DNA of 64,000 nt from Bacilli bacterium PM5-9 (GTDB lineage: Bacteria; Bacillota_I; Bacilli_A; JAJDGJ01), in assembly GCA_029893765.1 (NCBI GenBank), contig JARXZD010000004.1, positions 1 through 64,000 of the forward strand, in the 5' to 3' direction. Of the stretch, positions 53,623 through 63,996 are shown in pieces. The stretch's first letter is position 1. Every line of letters starts with the position of its first letter. The position numbers were made by a program, and so were the translations under genes. The notes beneath the pieces were generated by a model. The model saw only the letters and a program-made list of their open reading frames with translations, was not told where the DNA came from and searched no databases.

Positions 53623-55529
53623 TATTGTTTTTTTATCTTACCAAATAAAATTGGGCAAGCTGTTGCAACAACAACAAGAATTAATAAAATGATTGCGATA
53701 CCATTTCCAGCAGCAAATCCAGTTAAGTCTTTTAAGTTAATAACTTTCAATACTCGTAATGCAATACCAATTAAACCAATAATTGAACCACCCGCTACTA
53801 AACCAGATGATAAACTAACACCATTCGAAACTCTTGCATCTCTTTCTACTTCATCTTTAATCATTTTTTCAACTAATACTCTAATTAAAGCACCAACTAA
53901 AATAATTGATGTTGTTGCGATTGGTAAATAGAAACCAATTGCTACAGTCATTATTGGTAATTTTAATAAATGACAAACTATTGCTAAGAAAATTCCTGCA
54001 AAAATCATAACCCATGGTAAGTTTCCAGACATAATGCCTGAAGTTAAAGTCGCCATTAATTTTGCTTGTGGTAAATCAAAACCACCATTTTCACTACCTA
54101 TTTGGCTTGATAATATCATAATTGTCCCTACTACTACTATTACCCCTACAAGACCTGCAATAGTAAAGTATTTTTGCATTTCATTTTTATTACCACCAAT
54201 AATATATGTAACTTTTTGTGATTGTAAATATCCACCTGACATTGCAATAGATGTAACAATTAATGTTCCAAATAATAATAAAATTTTATTATCAATTTCA
54301 CTTGTCCATCCCATTACAACAAAGATTAAAGTTAAGATTACTAGTGAAGCAATTGTCATTCCTGATACAGGTAAGTTAGATGTTCCAATTGTACCTGTTA
54401 AACGACCTGCAACAATAACAAATAAAAACATTAAAATTAATGAAACAATCGCACCTAAAATAGCCATTACGATATTTCCTTGAGAAATAACAAATCCTGC
54501 AACAAACGCTAAAACAACACCGACAACTAAAATAATAAATTGCATTGAGTTTGATTCACCTTCACCAATTTTTGCAGCAAATGTTTGTTTAACTGAAGTA
54601 ATAATTACTGGAATTAATTTGATTGCTCCAATAATCCCACCACATAACATCATACCAGCACCTATGTATTTACCATACGCACCAGAAATTGTTCCAATAT
54701 CCATAGCATTGATTGCAATATTAGGGTCATCCCATACCATTACTCCATCTTTAGCCATATCAGCAAAATAACCAATTAATGGGTTAACTGCAAAGTTAGC
54801 AAGTATTGAACCAGCAAACATTGTTAATGATACTTCAAGTCCAACAATAAATCCAATACCTAATAATAATGGGTTTACTTCTAATTCAAATTTCCATTTG
54901 TAAGCAGTATCACCAACATATGAAATAACATTGTTAGCAACTCCTAAAACTGAACGTGATAATAAAGTAATTACTCCACCAATTCCAAATCCAATTCCCA
55001 TATATTTTAGGGCTTCTCCACCTGTATCTGATGCAACAAGTGTTTCCGAAATCGCCATTGATTCTGGATACATTAATTGACCATGTTCTTCTACTATTAA
55101 ATAGTTATGAACTAATGATGCAACACCAATACCAATTAAAACACCAGCAATACCAACTCCCACACCTTCTAAAAAGTTAATTTTACCACCAATTAATAAA
55201 ATTGCAGGTAAAACGAAGATAATACCACTAGCTACTGATTCTCCACCACTTGACATACCTTGAACAAGGTTTGTTCCTAGAATTCCTTTGTTTTTAGCAA
55301 GAACACTAATTAGTCCTGCACCGACAATTGCTCCAGGAATACCTGCTGCAACTGTTAGTCCAGCTTTCATTCCTGAGTACGCTGTTGAAGCAGCAAATAA
55401 TGCTGCAAGTAAGATACCAATTAATAATACTATTAGGTTTCCACCTGTATTATTCTTATCGCTAATATATGGAACATAGTCTTTTCCTGCTACTCCACCA
55501 TAAGCGCCTTTAGATAATTTTTTATCCAT
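53622..55529 (-). CDS. OPT family oligopeptide transporter
   Basis: The 635-residue protein is a very hydrophobic membrane transporter with about 14-16 segments. Typical OPT segments are FAASTAYSGMKAGLTVAAGI (about 40), NLVQGMSSGGESVASGIIFV, EEHGQLMYPESMAISETLVA and PIMTVAIGFYLPIATTSIIL. The family imports oligopeptides or metal-chelate complexes with protons. I start at ATG 55529 (MDKKLSKGAYGG) with AAAGGAG upstream; the GTG at 55541 adjoins that site. A promoter ATGACT-N17-TATAAT lies at 55568-55596. It heads the OPT-PqqD-lipoprotein unit. The substrate is not deducible. Confidence 0.92.
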   Translation of the reverse strand: MDKKLSKGAYGGVAGKDYVPYISDKNNTGGNLIVLLIGILLAALFAASTAYSGMKAGLTVAAGIPGAIVGAGLISVLAKNKGILGTNLVQGMSSGGESVASGIIFVLPAILLIGGKINFLEGVGVGIAGVLIGIGVASLVHNYLIVEEHGQLMYPESMAISETLVASDTGGEALKYMGIGFGIGGVITLLSRSVLGVANNVISYVGDTAYKWKFELEVNPLLLGIGFIVGLEVSLTMFAGSILANFAVNPLIGYFADMAKDGVMVWDDPNIAINAMDIGTISGAYGKYIGAGMMLCGGIIGAIKLIPVIITSVKQTFAAKIGEGESNSMQFIILVVGVVLAFVAGFVISQGNIVMAILGAIVSLILMFLFVIVAGRLTGTIGTSNLPVSGMTIASLVILTLIFVVMGWTSEIDNKILLLFGTLIVTSIAMSGGYLQSQKVTYIIGGNKNEMQKYFTIAGLVGVIVVVGTIMILSSQIGSENGGFDLPQAKLMATLTSGIMSGNLPWVMIFAGIFLAIVCHLLKLPIMTVAIGFYLPIATTSIILVGALIRVLVEKMIKDEVERDARVSNGVSLSSGLVAGGSIIGLIGIALRVLKVINLKDLTGFAAGNGIAIILLILVVVATACPILFGKIKKQ

Positions 55530-55567
55530 TGAATAATTCACTCCTTTTTTCTTTTTTCACATAAAGT

Positions 55568-55596
55568 ATTATAACACATAAAAAGAGTAAAGTCAT
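55568..55596 (-). promoter_or_regulatory. Promoter of the OPT/PqqD/lipoprotein unit
   Basis: ATGACT at 55591-55596 and TATAAT at 55568-55573 are separated by 17 bases. The region is shared with the divergent polysaccharide deacetylase gene. Confidence 0.65.
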
Positions 55597-55713
55597 TTGA
55601 AAAGAGAAATTTTTAGCAAATAATATATTTTTTATCATATTTTATTTTAAAGTAAATTTTGTGTAAACAGATTAGAAAGTATGATAGAATATACAAAGAA
55701 AGGATGCGCTATT

Positions 55714-56835
55714 ATGAAAAAGAAAGTTGTTATAGTCTGTATTATTTACTTTTCCTTAATATTTTTTCTTTCACAAATTAAATTTGATAATACTACACTA
55801 ATTCAAAAACAAATTGAATTTGAAAATAATGTTTCTATTAATAATGAATTGCTTCTTTTTAATAAAACCATTAATGAAAACTCAAAGAAATTTTCTAATG
55901 ATTTCATAGATATTTATTCTAATCAATTATTAAGTAAAAATAGTAATCCTAATTTAATAAATAAAAGTGAAGCTTTAAAATTAAAGCTTGAAAATATTGA
56001 TGATATTAGTCTTGCTAAAAAAATTGATAAAGTTATAGATATCAATCAAAAAAAACAAAAAGAAATCAATAATTTTAAATCATTGATTTACAGTTTTAAA
56101 AAATATAAAGGTAATGATGAAAAAGCAAATTTTGTTCAAATACAATATATTATTAATGATTATCGAAAAAGAAATAATTATTCTAAAAGTATGGTTGTTA
56201 ATAATATTGAAAATGAAAAGATAAAACTTGCTTATTTAACATTTGATGATGGACCAAGTGCCAATACTAAAAAGATAGTTGATATTCTAAATAAAAATAA
56301 TCTTAAAGGAACTTTTTTCTTTGTTGGCTTAGAAATGAATAAAAAGAAAAATGAAAATGTAATTAGATATGTTATTGAAAATAATCAGGTAATTGGTATG
56401 CATGGTTATTCTCATGATTATGTAAAAACTAGAAAAAGAGATAAATTCAAAAAAGAATTATTTAATATGAAAAATATTTTAAAAAATAAATATAATTATA
56501 CAACTAATCTAGTTAGATCACCTTATGGTTCTTTTACTTTAAAAAATAAGGATATTAAATATTATTTAGAAAATGGTTATTATTTATGGGATTGGAATGT
56601 TGATACACTTGATTGGGAAGATAAAAGAAAACCAAATAAAGTTAAGAATAAAACAAGAAAACAAATCATAAATATTAAAAAGAAAAAAGATATTGTAGTA
56701 TTATATCATGAATATCCAAGTGCACTAGATTCACTACAAAGCACAATTGATTTATTGAAACAAAATAATTATCATATTATTAATATGAATCCAGAAATAT
56801 TTTATAGTAATTATTTCAATGATATAGTCGAATAA
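55714..56835 (+). CDS. Polysaccharide deacetylase (CE4 family), membrane-anchored
   Basis: The 373-residue protein has an N-terminal anchor (VVIVCIIYFSLIFFLSQI, residues 5-22), a Lys/Asn-rich helical linker (about 30-150) and a CE4 NodB domain. LTFDDGPSANTKK (TFDDGP at 176-181), GMHGYSHDYV (the H-x-x-x-H zinc site), VRSPYGSFT and WNVDTLDWED are the five-motif set. IVVLYHEYPSALDS carries the last His. It probably deacetylates peptidoglycan GlcNAc or another surface glycan. I start at ATG 55714, with GAAAGGATG upstream; the longer frame lacks a ribosome binding site. It is divergent from the OPT gene. Confidence 0.9.
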   Translation: MKKKVVIVCIIYFSLIFFLSQIKFDNTTLIQKQIEFENNVSINNELLLFNKTINENSKKFSNDFIDIYSNQLLSKNSNPNLINKSEALKLKLENIDDISLAKKIDKVIDINQKKQKEINNFKSLIYSFKKYKGNDEKANFVQIQYIINDYRKRNNYSKSMVVNNIENEKIKLAYLTFDDGPSANTKKIVDILNKNNLKGTFFFVGLEMNKKKNENVIRYVIENNQVIGMHGYSHDYVKTRKRDKFKKELFNMKNILKNKYNYTTNLVRSPYGSFTLKNKDIKYYLENGYYLWDWNVDTLDWEDKRKPNKVKNKTRKQIINIKKKKDIVVLYHEYPSALDSLQSTIDLLKQNNYHIINMNPEIFYSNYFNDIVE

Positions 56836-56861
56836 AAAAAGCCTTTATTTAAGGGCTTTTT
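56835..56861 (+). terminator. Terminator of the polysaccharide deacetylase gene
   Basis: AAAAGCCTT and AAGGGCTTTT (one bulge) form a hairpin ending in T5. It lies between convergent genes and may serve both. Confidence 0.75.
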
Positions 56862-57390
56862 AAAATTCCATTGGCATTTCTTGATAATTGTTTTCTTTAT
56901 TTAAATATCTCGATAAAACAAATAAGTAATCACTCAATCTATTTATTAAAGGTAAAATATTTTGATTAATATCTTCTTCTAAACTAAGAGTAACAATTTT
57001 TCTCTCTGCTCTTCTAATAATTGTTCTTGCGATATTAGCAGAGCATGATGCAGGATGTCCTGCTGGTAAAATAAATGTATTTAAAGGATCATTCATTTCT
57101 TCAACAAAATCAATGTATTCTTCCATTTTTGTAATATCTTCCTCTTTAATCGCAAAAGGAATTGTTTGATTTGGGTTTGCTAAATCTTGACCAATTAAAA
57201 AGAATAATTTCATCACATCTTCCACTTGTTTTTTTATAGCATCATTTTTCAAATAATAATATACTAATCCAATATGTGATAATGCTTCATCAGTTGTCCC
57301 ATAACAATCTATTCTTAAACTAGATTTAGAAATTCTACCTCCAATTACTCCAGTTGTTTGTTTATCTCCTGTTTTTGTATATACTTTCAT
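56860..57390 (-). CDS. Cob(I)alamin adenosyltransferase, PduO type
   Basis: This enzyme makes adenosylcobalamin from cob(I)alamin and ATP. The 176 residues follow PduO/MMAB: MKVYTKTGDKQTTGVIGGRI (N-terminal ATP-binding), CYGTTDEALSHIG, ILPAGHPASCSANIARTIIR, RRAERKIVTL and RLSDYLFVLSRYLN. I start at ATG 57390 behind GAGGTG; the GTG at 57399 is part of that site. Glutamate mutase at 17.9-21.3 kb needs adenosylcobalamin, so this enzyme probably serves it, although the two loci are 36 kb apart and no other B12 gene is in the window. Confidence 0.93.
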   Translation of the reverse strand: MKVYTKTGDKQTTGVIGGRISKSSLRIDCYGTTDEALSHIGLVYYYLKNDAIKKQVEDVMKLFFLIGQDLANPNQTIPFAIKEEDITKMEEYIDFVEEMNDPLNTFILPAGHPASCSANIARTIIRRAERKIVTLSLEEDINQNILPLINRLSDYLFVLSRYLNKENNYQEMPMEF

Positions 57391-57486
57391 TATAAACACC
57401 TCGCTTAATCATTATTATATATTAACATCATTATCATTTCAATGTTTAAAAAGTTATGTTATGATAAACTAGAGGTGATACAAATT

Positions 57487-58287
57487 ATGTTTTTACAAGT
57501 TTTAGTCGATAACAATACATTTATTGATGATTATGCATTAGCCGAACCAGCATTAAGTTTTTATCTTGAAGATAACTTTCAAAAAATACTTTTTGATACA
57601 GGATACTCTGATGTTTTAATTAACAATGCCAAACATTACAATATTGATTTAAATAACCTTGATTATATTGTAATATCACATGGGCATAATGATCATACAA
57701 GAGGCTTAGAATATCTTATTGAAAATTATGATTTATCAAATACTATTTTATTAGCACATCCAGATATTTTTAATAAGAAAGAAGATGATGATTTAGATAT
57801 TGGAATAACTATATCAAAAGAATATCTTGAAACAAAAATGAAAGTAATCTTAACTAAAGAACCTTACTACATTAATAATAAATTAATATTTTTAGGTGAA
57901 ATAAAAAGAACTATTCCATTTGAAAATCTTAATCCAGTTGGTCAAGAATTAAAAGATAATATATGGAAGGATGATTATGTAGTTGATGATTCAGCATTGA
58001 TATATGAAAATGATGATGTTTTTGTAATAACAGGTTGTTCACATAGTGGAATTTGCAATATCTGCGAACAAGCAAAACAATTAACTAATAAAAAGATAAG
58101 CGGTATTATTGGTGGTTTTCATTTATTTGATGTTGATGAACAATTAAATAAAACAATTAACTATTTTAAAGAGAATAATATTAAAAATCTCTACCCTTCT
58201 CATTGTGTATCTTTTAAAGCTAAAGCAGCTATAAATAATTGTATTCCAATTAATGTGGTTGGAGTTGGTACAAAGCTTGATTTATAA
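57487..58287 (+). CDS. MBL-fold metal-dependent hydrolase
   Basis: The 266-residue protein has the metallo-beta-lactamase fold. DYIVISHGHNDHTRGLEYLI carries the H-x-H-x-D-H metal site. ILFDTGYSD precedes it, and VFVITGCSHSGICNICEQAK and GGFHLFDVD hold later ligand positions, with NLYPSHCVSFKAKAAI at the end. This arrangement resembles proteins annotated as 7,8-dihydropterin-6-methyl-4-(beta-D-ribofuranosyl)aminobenzene 5'-phosphate synthase; the true substrate is unknown. I start at ATG 57487 behind AGAGGTGAT. It is divergent from the adenosyltransferase gene. Confidence 0.86.
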   Translation: MFLQVLVDNNTFIDDYALAEPALSFYLEDNFQKILFDTGYSDVLINNAKHYNIDLNNLDYIVISHGHNDHTRGLEYLIENYDLSNTILLAHPDIFNKKEDDDLDIGITISKEYLETKMKVILTKEPYYINNKLIFLGEIKRTIPFENLNPVGQELKDNIWKDDYVVDDSALIYENDDVFVITGCSHSGICNICEQAKQLTNKKISGIIGGFHLFDVDEQLNKTINYFKENNIKNLYPSHCVSFKAKAAINNCIPINVVGVGTKLDL

Positions 58288-58303
58288 ATCGAGCTTTTTT
58301 TAT
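58272..58303 (+). terminator. Terminator of the MBL hydrolase gene
   Basis: AAAGCTTGATT and AATCGAGCTTT (with G-T pairs) form a hairpin followed by T6, overlapping the stop codon. Confidence 0.75.
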
Positions 58304-58977
58304 ATCAAATTATTTTCCTTAAAACTAAAATAGCTATTTTTACCAATAATAATATGGTCTAATAATGGTATAGCAAAAAGCTTTGCAGCATCATTCAAAT
58401 GTGAAGTAACTTCCATATCATTCTTACTTGGTGTTGCATCACCACTTGGATGATTATGCACACAAATAAAAGAAGAAGCACTCATTAATACAATTCTCTT
58501 AAAAATTTCTCTAGGATGAATTAATGATTGCGATAAAGTTCCAATAAAAACAACATGTTCATCAACAATAGCATTCTTAGCATTTAAACTTAAAATCATA
58601 AAATGCTCTTGACTCACATATTCAAATCTTTTGGTATATAACTCATATATAACATTTGGATTATTAACATAGATAAAATTTTCAATACTTATTTGATTAA
58701 TTCTTTTACTTAATTGAATAAGTGCAAGTAATTCAATAGCTTTTGTTTTACCAATGCCATTTATTTTTATTAAATCATCAATATCTAAGTTTACAATTTT
58801 GCTTAAACATCCCCCTGCTTGCTCAATGATTGAATTAGCCAACAACAAAACATCATTACCTTTTATTCCTGTTCTTAAAAAAATTGCTAATAATTCAATA
58901 TCAGTCAAACTCTCTACTCCTTTTTCAAATGCTTTTTCTCGTGGTTTCATTTTATCGGGATACATTTTCAAACTCAT
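58300..58977 (-). CDS. radC: RadC family JAB-domain protein
   Basis: The 225-residue protein has an N-terminal region, MSLKMYPDKMKPREKAFEKG, and a helix-hairpin-helix (INGIGKTKAIELLALIQL, about 75-92). A JAB/MPN domain follows with HNHPSGDATPSKND, the metalloprotease-type H-x-H...D motif. Despite the name, a DNA repair role for RadC is not established. I start at ATG 58977, which overlaps the upstream peptidase stop (ATGA). The longer frame lies within that gene. Linkage to a prepilin peptidase gene recalls the comC-radC region of Bacillus. Confidence 0.93.
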   Translation of the reverse strand: MSLKMYPDKMKPREKAFEKGVESLTDIELLAIFLRTGIKGNDVLLLANSIIEQAGGCLSKIVNLDIDDLIKINGIGKTKAIELLALIQLSKRINQISIENFIYVNNPNVIYELYTKRFEYVSQEHFMILSLNAKNAIVDEHVVFIGTLSQSLIHPREIFKRIVLMSASSFICVHNHPSGDATPSKNDMEVTSHLNDAAKLFAIPLLDHIIIGKNSYFSFKENNLI

Positions 58978-59324
58978 ATAATCACCCCTAAATATCCAAT
59001 ACAAAAAAATGGAAACATTCTTATTTCTCTTTTTTTAGTTAAAAAAGCATAAACAAGTGCCAGGAACAATGAATAAAATAGCCAATTTAAAACAATGCTA
59101 ATTGGAAAAATACTTAAAAATATAAAGAATATCTTTATATCAGCACCTCCTAAATAATTGCTGAATAGTTTATATAAAAAACAAACAATTAAAAAAATAA
59201 TTAAAATATAAATATTAAATTTAATAAAAATAAGTAAAGGTAAATATAGATAATTTGATACCATTCCAGTTTTATAATCTTGAATAGCCATTATACATAA
59301 AAAAAATAAGATAAGTAATTTCAT
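58974..59324 (-). CDS. Minimal A24 family prepilin peptidase
   Basis: The 116-residue membrane protein has about four hydrophobic segments. It carries the two aspartates of A24 peptidases: IQDYKTGMVSNYLYLPLL (Asp16, D-x-x-x-x-x-V/I pattern) and YLGGADIKIFFIF (Asp61 in GGAD, the GxGD-type motif). It lacks the N-terminal methyltransferase region with the zinc-binding cysteines of full PilD/ComC and so resembles CpaA/TadV-size enzymes. No pilin genes are in the window. AGGTG precedes its ATG. It overlaps radC by 4 bases and follows dnaJ. Confidence 0.78.
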   Translation of the reverse strand: MKLLILFFLCIMAIQDYKTGMVSNYLYLPLLIFIKFNIYILIIFLIVCFLYKLFSNYLGGADIKIFFIFLSIFPISIVLNWLFYSLFLALVYAFLTKKREIRMFPFFCIGYLGVII

Positions 59325-59369
59325 TGAAACACCTCATCTTATTTTTGAATAAATTTGATTTATTCCTAT

Positions 59370-60500
59370 TTAAAAATTCATTTTCTTTTTAAATTTATCA
59401 AAAATTGAATTTCCTGATTTTTTATCAAATTCTTTTAATTGTTTAAATAATTCTTTTTCATCTTTAGAAAGCTTAGTTGGAGTAACTACATCAACAATAA
59501 CATATTGATTACCATATCGTTTCCCTCTAATATCTTTGATACCTTTATTTTTCAATCTAAACTTAGTTTTTGATTGAGTTCCATCAGGAATACTAAGCTC
59601 CACATCACCATGAACTGTTGGAACATCAACTTTAGTACCTAAAGCAGCATCACTAAATGAAATTGGGATATTTAAGTAAACATCATTACCATCTCTTGTA
59701 AAGTATTCATGTTTTTTAATGTTTATCTCAACATATAAATCACCATAAGGTCCACCATTGCGTCCTCTTTCACCTTTTCCAACTACTCTAAGTTGTTGTC
59801 CACTATTAATACCTGCTGGCACTTTTAATTCAACTTTAATTTTCTTATTAATTGAACCTTTGCCATGACATTTATGACATTTATTTTTAATTTCTTTACC
59901 ACTACCATGACAAGTTGGACATACTTTTTGTTGCATCATTGTTCCAAATGCTGTACGCACTTGTTCATTAACAACACCTGTTCCACCACATGTAGAACAA
60001 GTACTAATATCTTCACTGCTTTCAGCACCACTACCATGACAGTGATCACATTCTTCATCAAACATTATTTCAATTTCTTTTTCAACACCATGTGCTGCTT
60101 CCATGAAATCAATTGTTAATACTAAAAAGTTATCATCACCTTGTGCAGGAGCATTGGCTCTTGATTGTCTTGAGCCAAATCCTCCTCCAAAAAATGATCC
60201 AAAAATATCAGATAAATCATCAAATCCACCAAAGTCAAAACCTTGTGCTCCACCAAAGCCATTTGTACCACCATTTTGATCGAAAGCAGCATGACCATAT
60301 TGATCATACGTGGCTTTTTTATTTGCATCACCCAATACTTCATATGCTTCTTGTATTTCTTTAAATTTTTCTTCTGCATCAGGGCTATCATTAGCATCTG
60401 GATGGTACTGTTTCGCCTGTTTACGATATGCCTTTTTTATTTCACTAGCATCAGCATTCTTGCTAATACCTAGCACCTCATAATAATCTCTTTTTGCCAT
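59370..60500 (-). CDS. dnaJ: Chaperone protein DnaJ
   Basis: DnaJ is the co-chaperone that stimulates DnaK. The 376 residues show the J domain ([23 protein letters not shown] at 33-35) and a Gly/Phe-rich region (about 75-110). Four zinc-binding CxxCxGxG repeats ([32 protein letters not shown]; about 145-215) precede the C-terminal substrate-binding domains with YGDLYVEI and [17 protein letters not shown]. It is full-length type I. It lies 25 bases after dnaK. Confidence 0.98.
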   Translation of the reverse strand: MAKRDYYEVLGISKNADASEIKKAYRKQAKQYHPDANDSPDAEEKFKEIQEAYEVLGDANKKATYDQYGHAAFDQNGGTNGFGGAQGFDFGGFDDLSDIFGSFFGGGFGSRQSRANAPAQGDDNFLVLTIDFMEAAHGVEKEIEIMFDEECDHCHGSGAESSEDISTCSTCGGTGVVNEQVRTAFGTMMQQKVCPTCHGSGKEIKNKCHKCHGKGSINKKIKVELKVPAGINSGQQLRVVGKGERGRNGGPYGDLYVEINIKKHEYFTRDGNDVYLNIPISFSDAALGTKVDVPTVHGDVELSIPDGTQSKTKFRLKNKGIKDIRGKRYGNQYVIVDVVTPTKLSKDEKELFKQLKEFDKKSGNSIFDKFKKKMNF

Positions 60501-60525
60501 GAACTCACCCGCTTTAACTTATTTT

Positions 60526-62337
<1,812 letters not shown>

Positions 62338-62353
62338 CTAATCATCCTTTCAA

Positions 62354-62896
62354 TTATTCATTTACTTTAACCATTGCTGGTCTAATTACTTTATTTCTAA
62401 ATGTATATCCTTTTTGCAACTCTTCAACAACAATGTTTGATTCATAATTTTCATCATTAACTTGTGCTATTGATTGATGAAAGTTTGGATCAAATTCTTT
62501 TCCAACACTTTCAATTTGCTTAACACCCTCATTTTCTAGTACCATTGCAAGTTGTTGATATATCATTTCAAAACCTTTTAAGAAATTTGTAATACTTTCA
62601 TCTTTAACATCAACACCTAATGCTCTTTCAAAATTATCAAGTGCTGGTAAGATGTCATCAACTAATTTAGATACTTTATTCACTACTAGATTTTCAGCAT
62701 CAATTTTTGCTCTTTTAGCAATGTTTTGAGCATCCGCATAAGCCATCAAGTATTTTTCATCTAATTCTTTATTTTTTTGTTCAAGCTCACTGATGTTTTT
62801 TTGTAATAATTCTACTTCGCTTAATTCTTGTTCAACTTCAGCAACTTGTTCACTATCTTTTACTTCTTCAACTTGTTCTTCTTTATTTTCACTCAC
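62354..62896 (-). CDS. grpE: Nucleotide exchange factor GrpE
   Basis: GrpE releases ADP from DnaK. The 180 residues have an acidic N-terminus (EEQVEEVKDSEQVAEVEQEL), a long dimerising coiled coil (about 30-85, KKEL-type heptads) and the beta-domain with VSKLVDDILPALDNFERAL. FDPNFHQSIAQV, GYTFRNKVIRPAMVKV is the GrpE signature end. I start at GTG 62896, with AGAGGTGA five bases upstream. The longer frame starts at a GTG within that site. It overlaps hrcA by 8 bases. Confidence 0.96.
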   Translation of the reverse strand: MSENKEEQVEEVKDSEQVAEVEQELSEVELLQKNISELEQKNKELDEKYLMAYADAQNIAKRAKIDAENLVVNKVSKLVDDILPALDNFERALGVDVKDESITNFLKGFEMIYQQLAMVLENEGVKQIESVGKEFDPNFHQSIAQVNDENYESNIVVEELQKGYTFRNKVIRPAMVKVNE

Positions 62897-63923
62897 TATC
62901 TTCACCTCTTTTTTCTTTAATTAGTTGACTAATTTTATCAGATGCATAATCTAATAAATTAATAACTTTATCGTAGTCCATTCTCGTTGGCCCAATAATA
63001 GCTATTACACCTTTTTCTTCATCAGAAACATTATAATTTGATGTGACAATTGTTACATCATCAATTGAAAACTTTTGATTTTCATCACCAATCATAACCG
63101 ATGTTCCATCAATGTTTTTTGCTAGTGTTTCAAAGAAATCATGATCTTCCATTACACTAACCAACGATCTGATTTTGTTAATATCATTAAAATCAGGTTG
63201 ATTTATGATATTAGCACGTCCCCCTACATATACATAATCAGAGGCAAATTTAATAAAAGCATTAACAAATGCGTCTAAAAGATACTCATAATTTGCAACA
63301 TGTTTAGCTAGTTCTTCTTTAATTTCGTTATCTATTTTTAAAACAACTTCACTTAATTTAGTACCAACTAACATCTTGTTTAAAACCTTAACACATTTTT
63401 GTAATTCGTTTAAATTAATATCCTTATTAATATTAAAGATTTTTGATTCAACTTTTCCAGTATTAGTTACAATTATAACAACAATACTTGTATCCGACAT
63501 TGGAATGACTTCTATTTTTGTTAAAATCTCTTCTCTACTTTCAGCTCCTAAAGCTATCGAAGTATAGTTTGTCATTTTAGCAATCAAATCACAAGTTTCT
63601 TTAACGATTTCTTCTATTTCTAGCTTCTTATCATTAAAAAGAGATTCGAGTTTTTCTTTCAAATCTTCATCAATGTCGTGTTCATCCATTAAATAATCAA
63701 CATAGTAGCGATATCCTTGATTAGAAGGAATTCGCCCAGAGGAAGTATGTGTTTTCTCTAATAAACCTAAATCTTCCAAAGTTGCCATTTCATTTCTAAT
63801 TGTTGCACTAGAATATGGCAATTCATGATTTATTTTTAATGTTTTTGAACCAACTGGGATTGCATCACTAATAAAATCATTAATAATAACTTTTAATATA
63901 TTAATTTGTCGTGGTGTTAACAT
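62889..63923 (-). CDS. hrcA: Heat-inducible transcription repressor HrcA
   Basis: HrcA binds CIRCE and represses class I heat-shock genes. The 344 residues begin MLTPRQINILKVIINDFISD and carry an HTH with PYSSATIRNEMATLEDLGLL. HTSSGRIPSNQGYRYYVDYL follows, and the C-terminal GAF-like region holds ISSVEDHDF-like (here LVSVMEDHDFFETLAK) and GVIAIIGPTRMDYDKVI. The gene is the first in its operon and has the CIRCE operator 14 bases upstream of its start, so it represses itself along with grpE, dnaK and dnaJ. Confidence 0.98.
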   Translation of the reverse strand: MLTPRQINILKVIINDFISDAIPVGSKTLKINHELPYSSATIRNEMATLEDLGLLEKTHTSSGRIPSNQGYRYYVDYLMDEHDIDEDLKEKLESLFNDKKLEIEEIVKETCDLIAKMTNYTSIALGAESREEILTKIEVIPMSDTSIVVIIVTNTGKVESKIFNINKDINLNELQKCVKVLNKMLVGTKLSEVVLKIDNEIKEELAKHVANYEYLLDAFVNAFIKFASDYVYVGGRANIINQPDFNDINKIRSLVSVMEDHDFFETLAKNIDGTSVMIGDENQKFSIDDVTIVTSNYNVSDEEKGVIAIIGPTRMDYDKVINLLDYASDKISQLIKEKRGEDSE

Positions 63924-63936
63924 CTCATCACCCCTT

Positions 63937-63963
63937 TTAGCACTCTATATCATTTAATGCTAA
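63937..63963 (-). promoter_or_regulatory. CIRCE operator for HrcA
   Basis: TTAGCACTC, nine bases, TAATGCTAA. The first arm is perfect CIRCE. The second differs from GAGTGCTAA at two positions. It lies between the promoter and the hrcA start. Confidence 0.93.
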
Positions 63964-63967
63964 ATAC

Positions 63968-63996
63968 ATTATATATTATATTTTTAGCAAGGTCAA
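63968..63996 (-). promoter_or_regulatory. Promoter of the hrcA-grpE-dnaK-dnaJ operon
   Basis: TTGACC at 63991-63996 and TATAAT at 63968-63973 are separated by 17 bases, immediately upstream of CIRCE. Confidence 0.85.

Noticed and set aside
54034-54483. Open frame of 149 codons on the plus strand opposite the OPT transporter
   Set aside because: Shadow of a hydrophobic membrane protein gene; Thr/Ile/Pro-biased composition and no translation signals.
59340-59366. Inverted repeat GAATAAA/TTTATTC after dnaJ
   Set aside because: It lacks a T-run on the minus strand and is too AT-rich to count as a terminator. The chaperone operon may continue into the prepilin peptidase gene.
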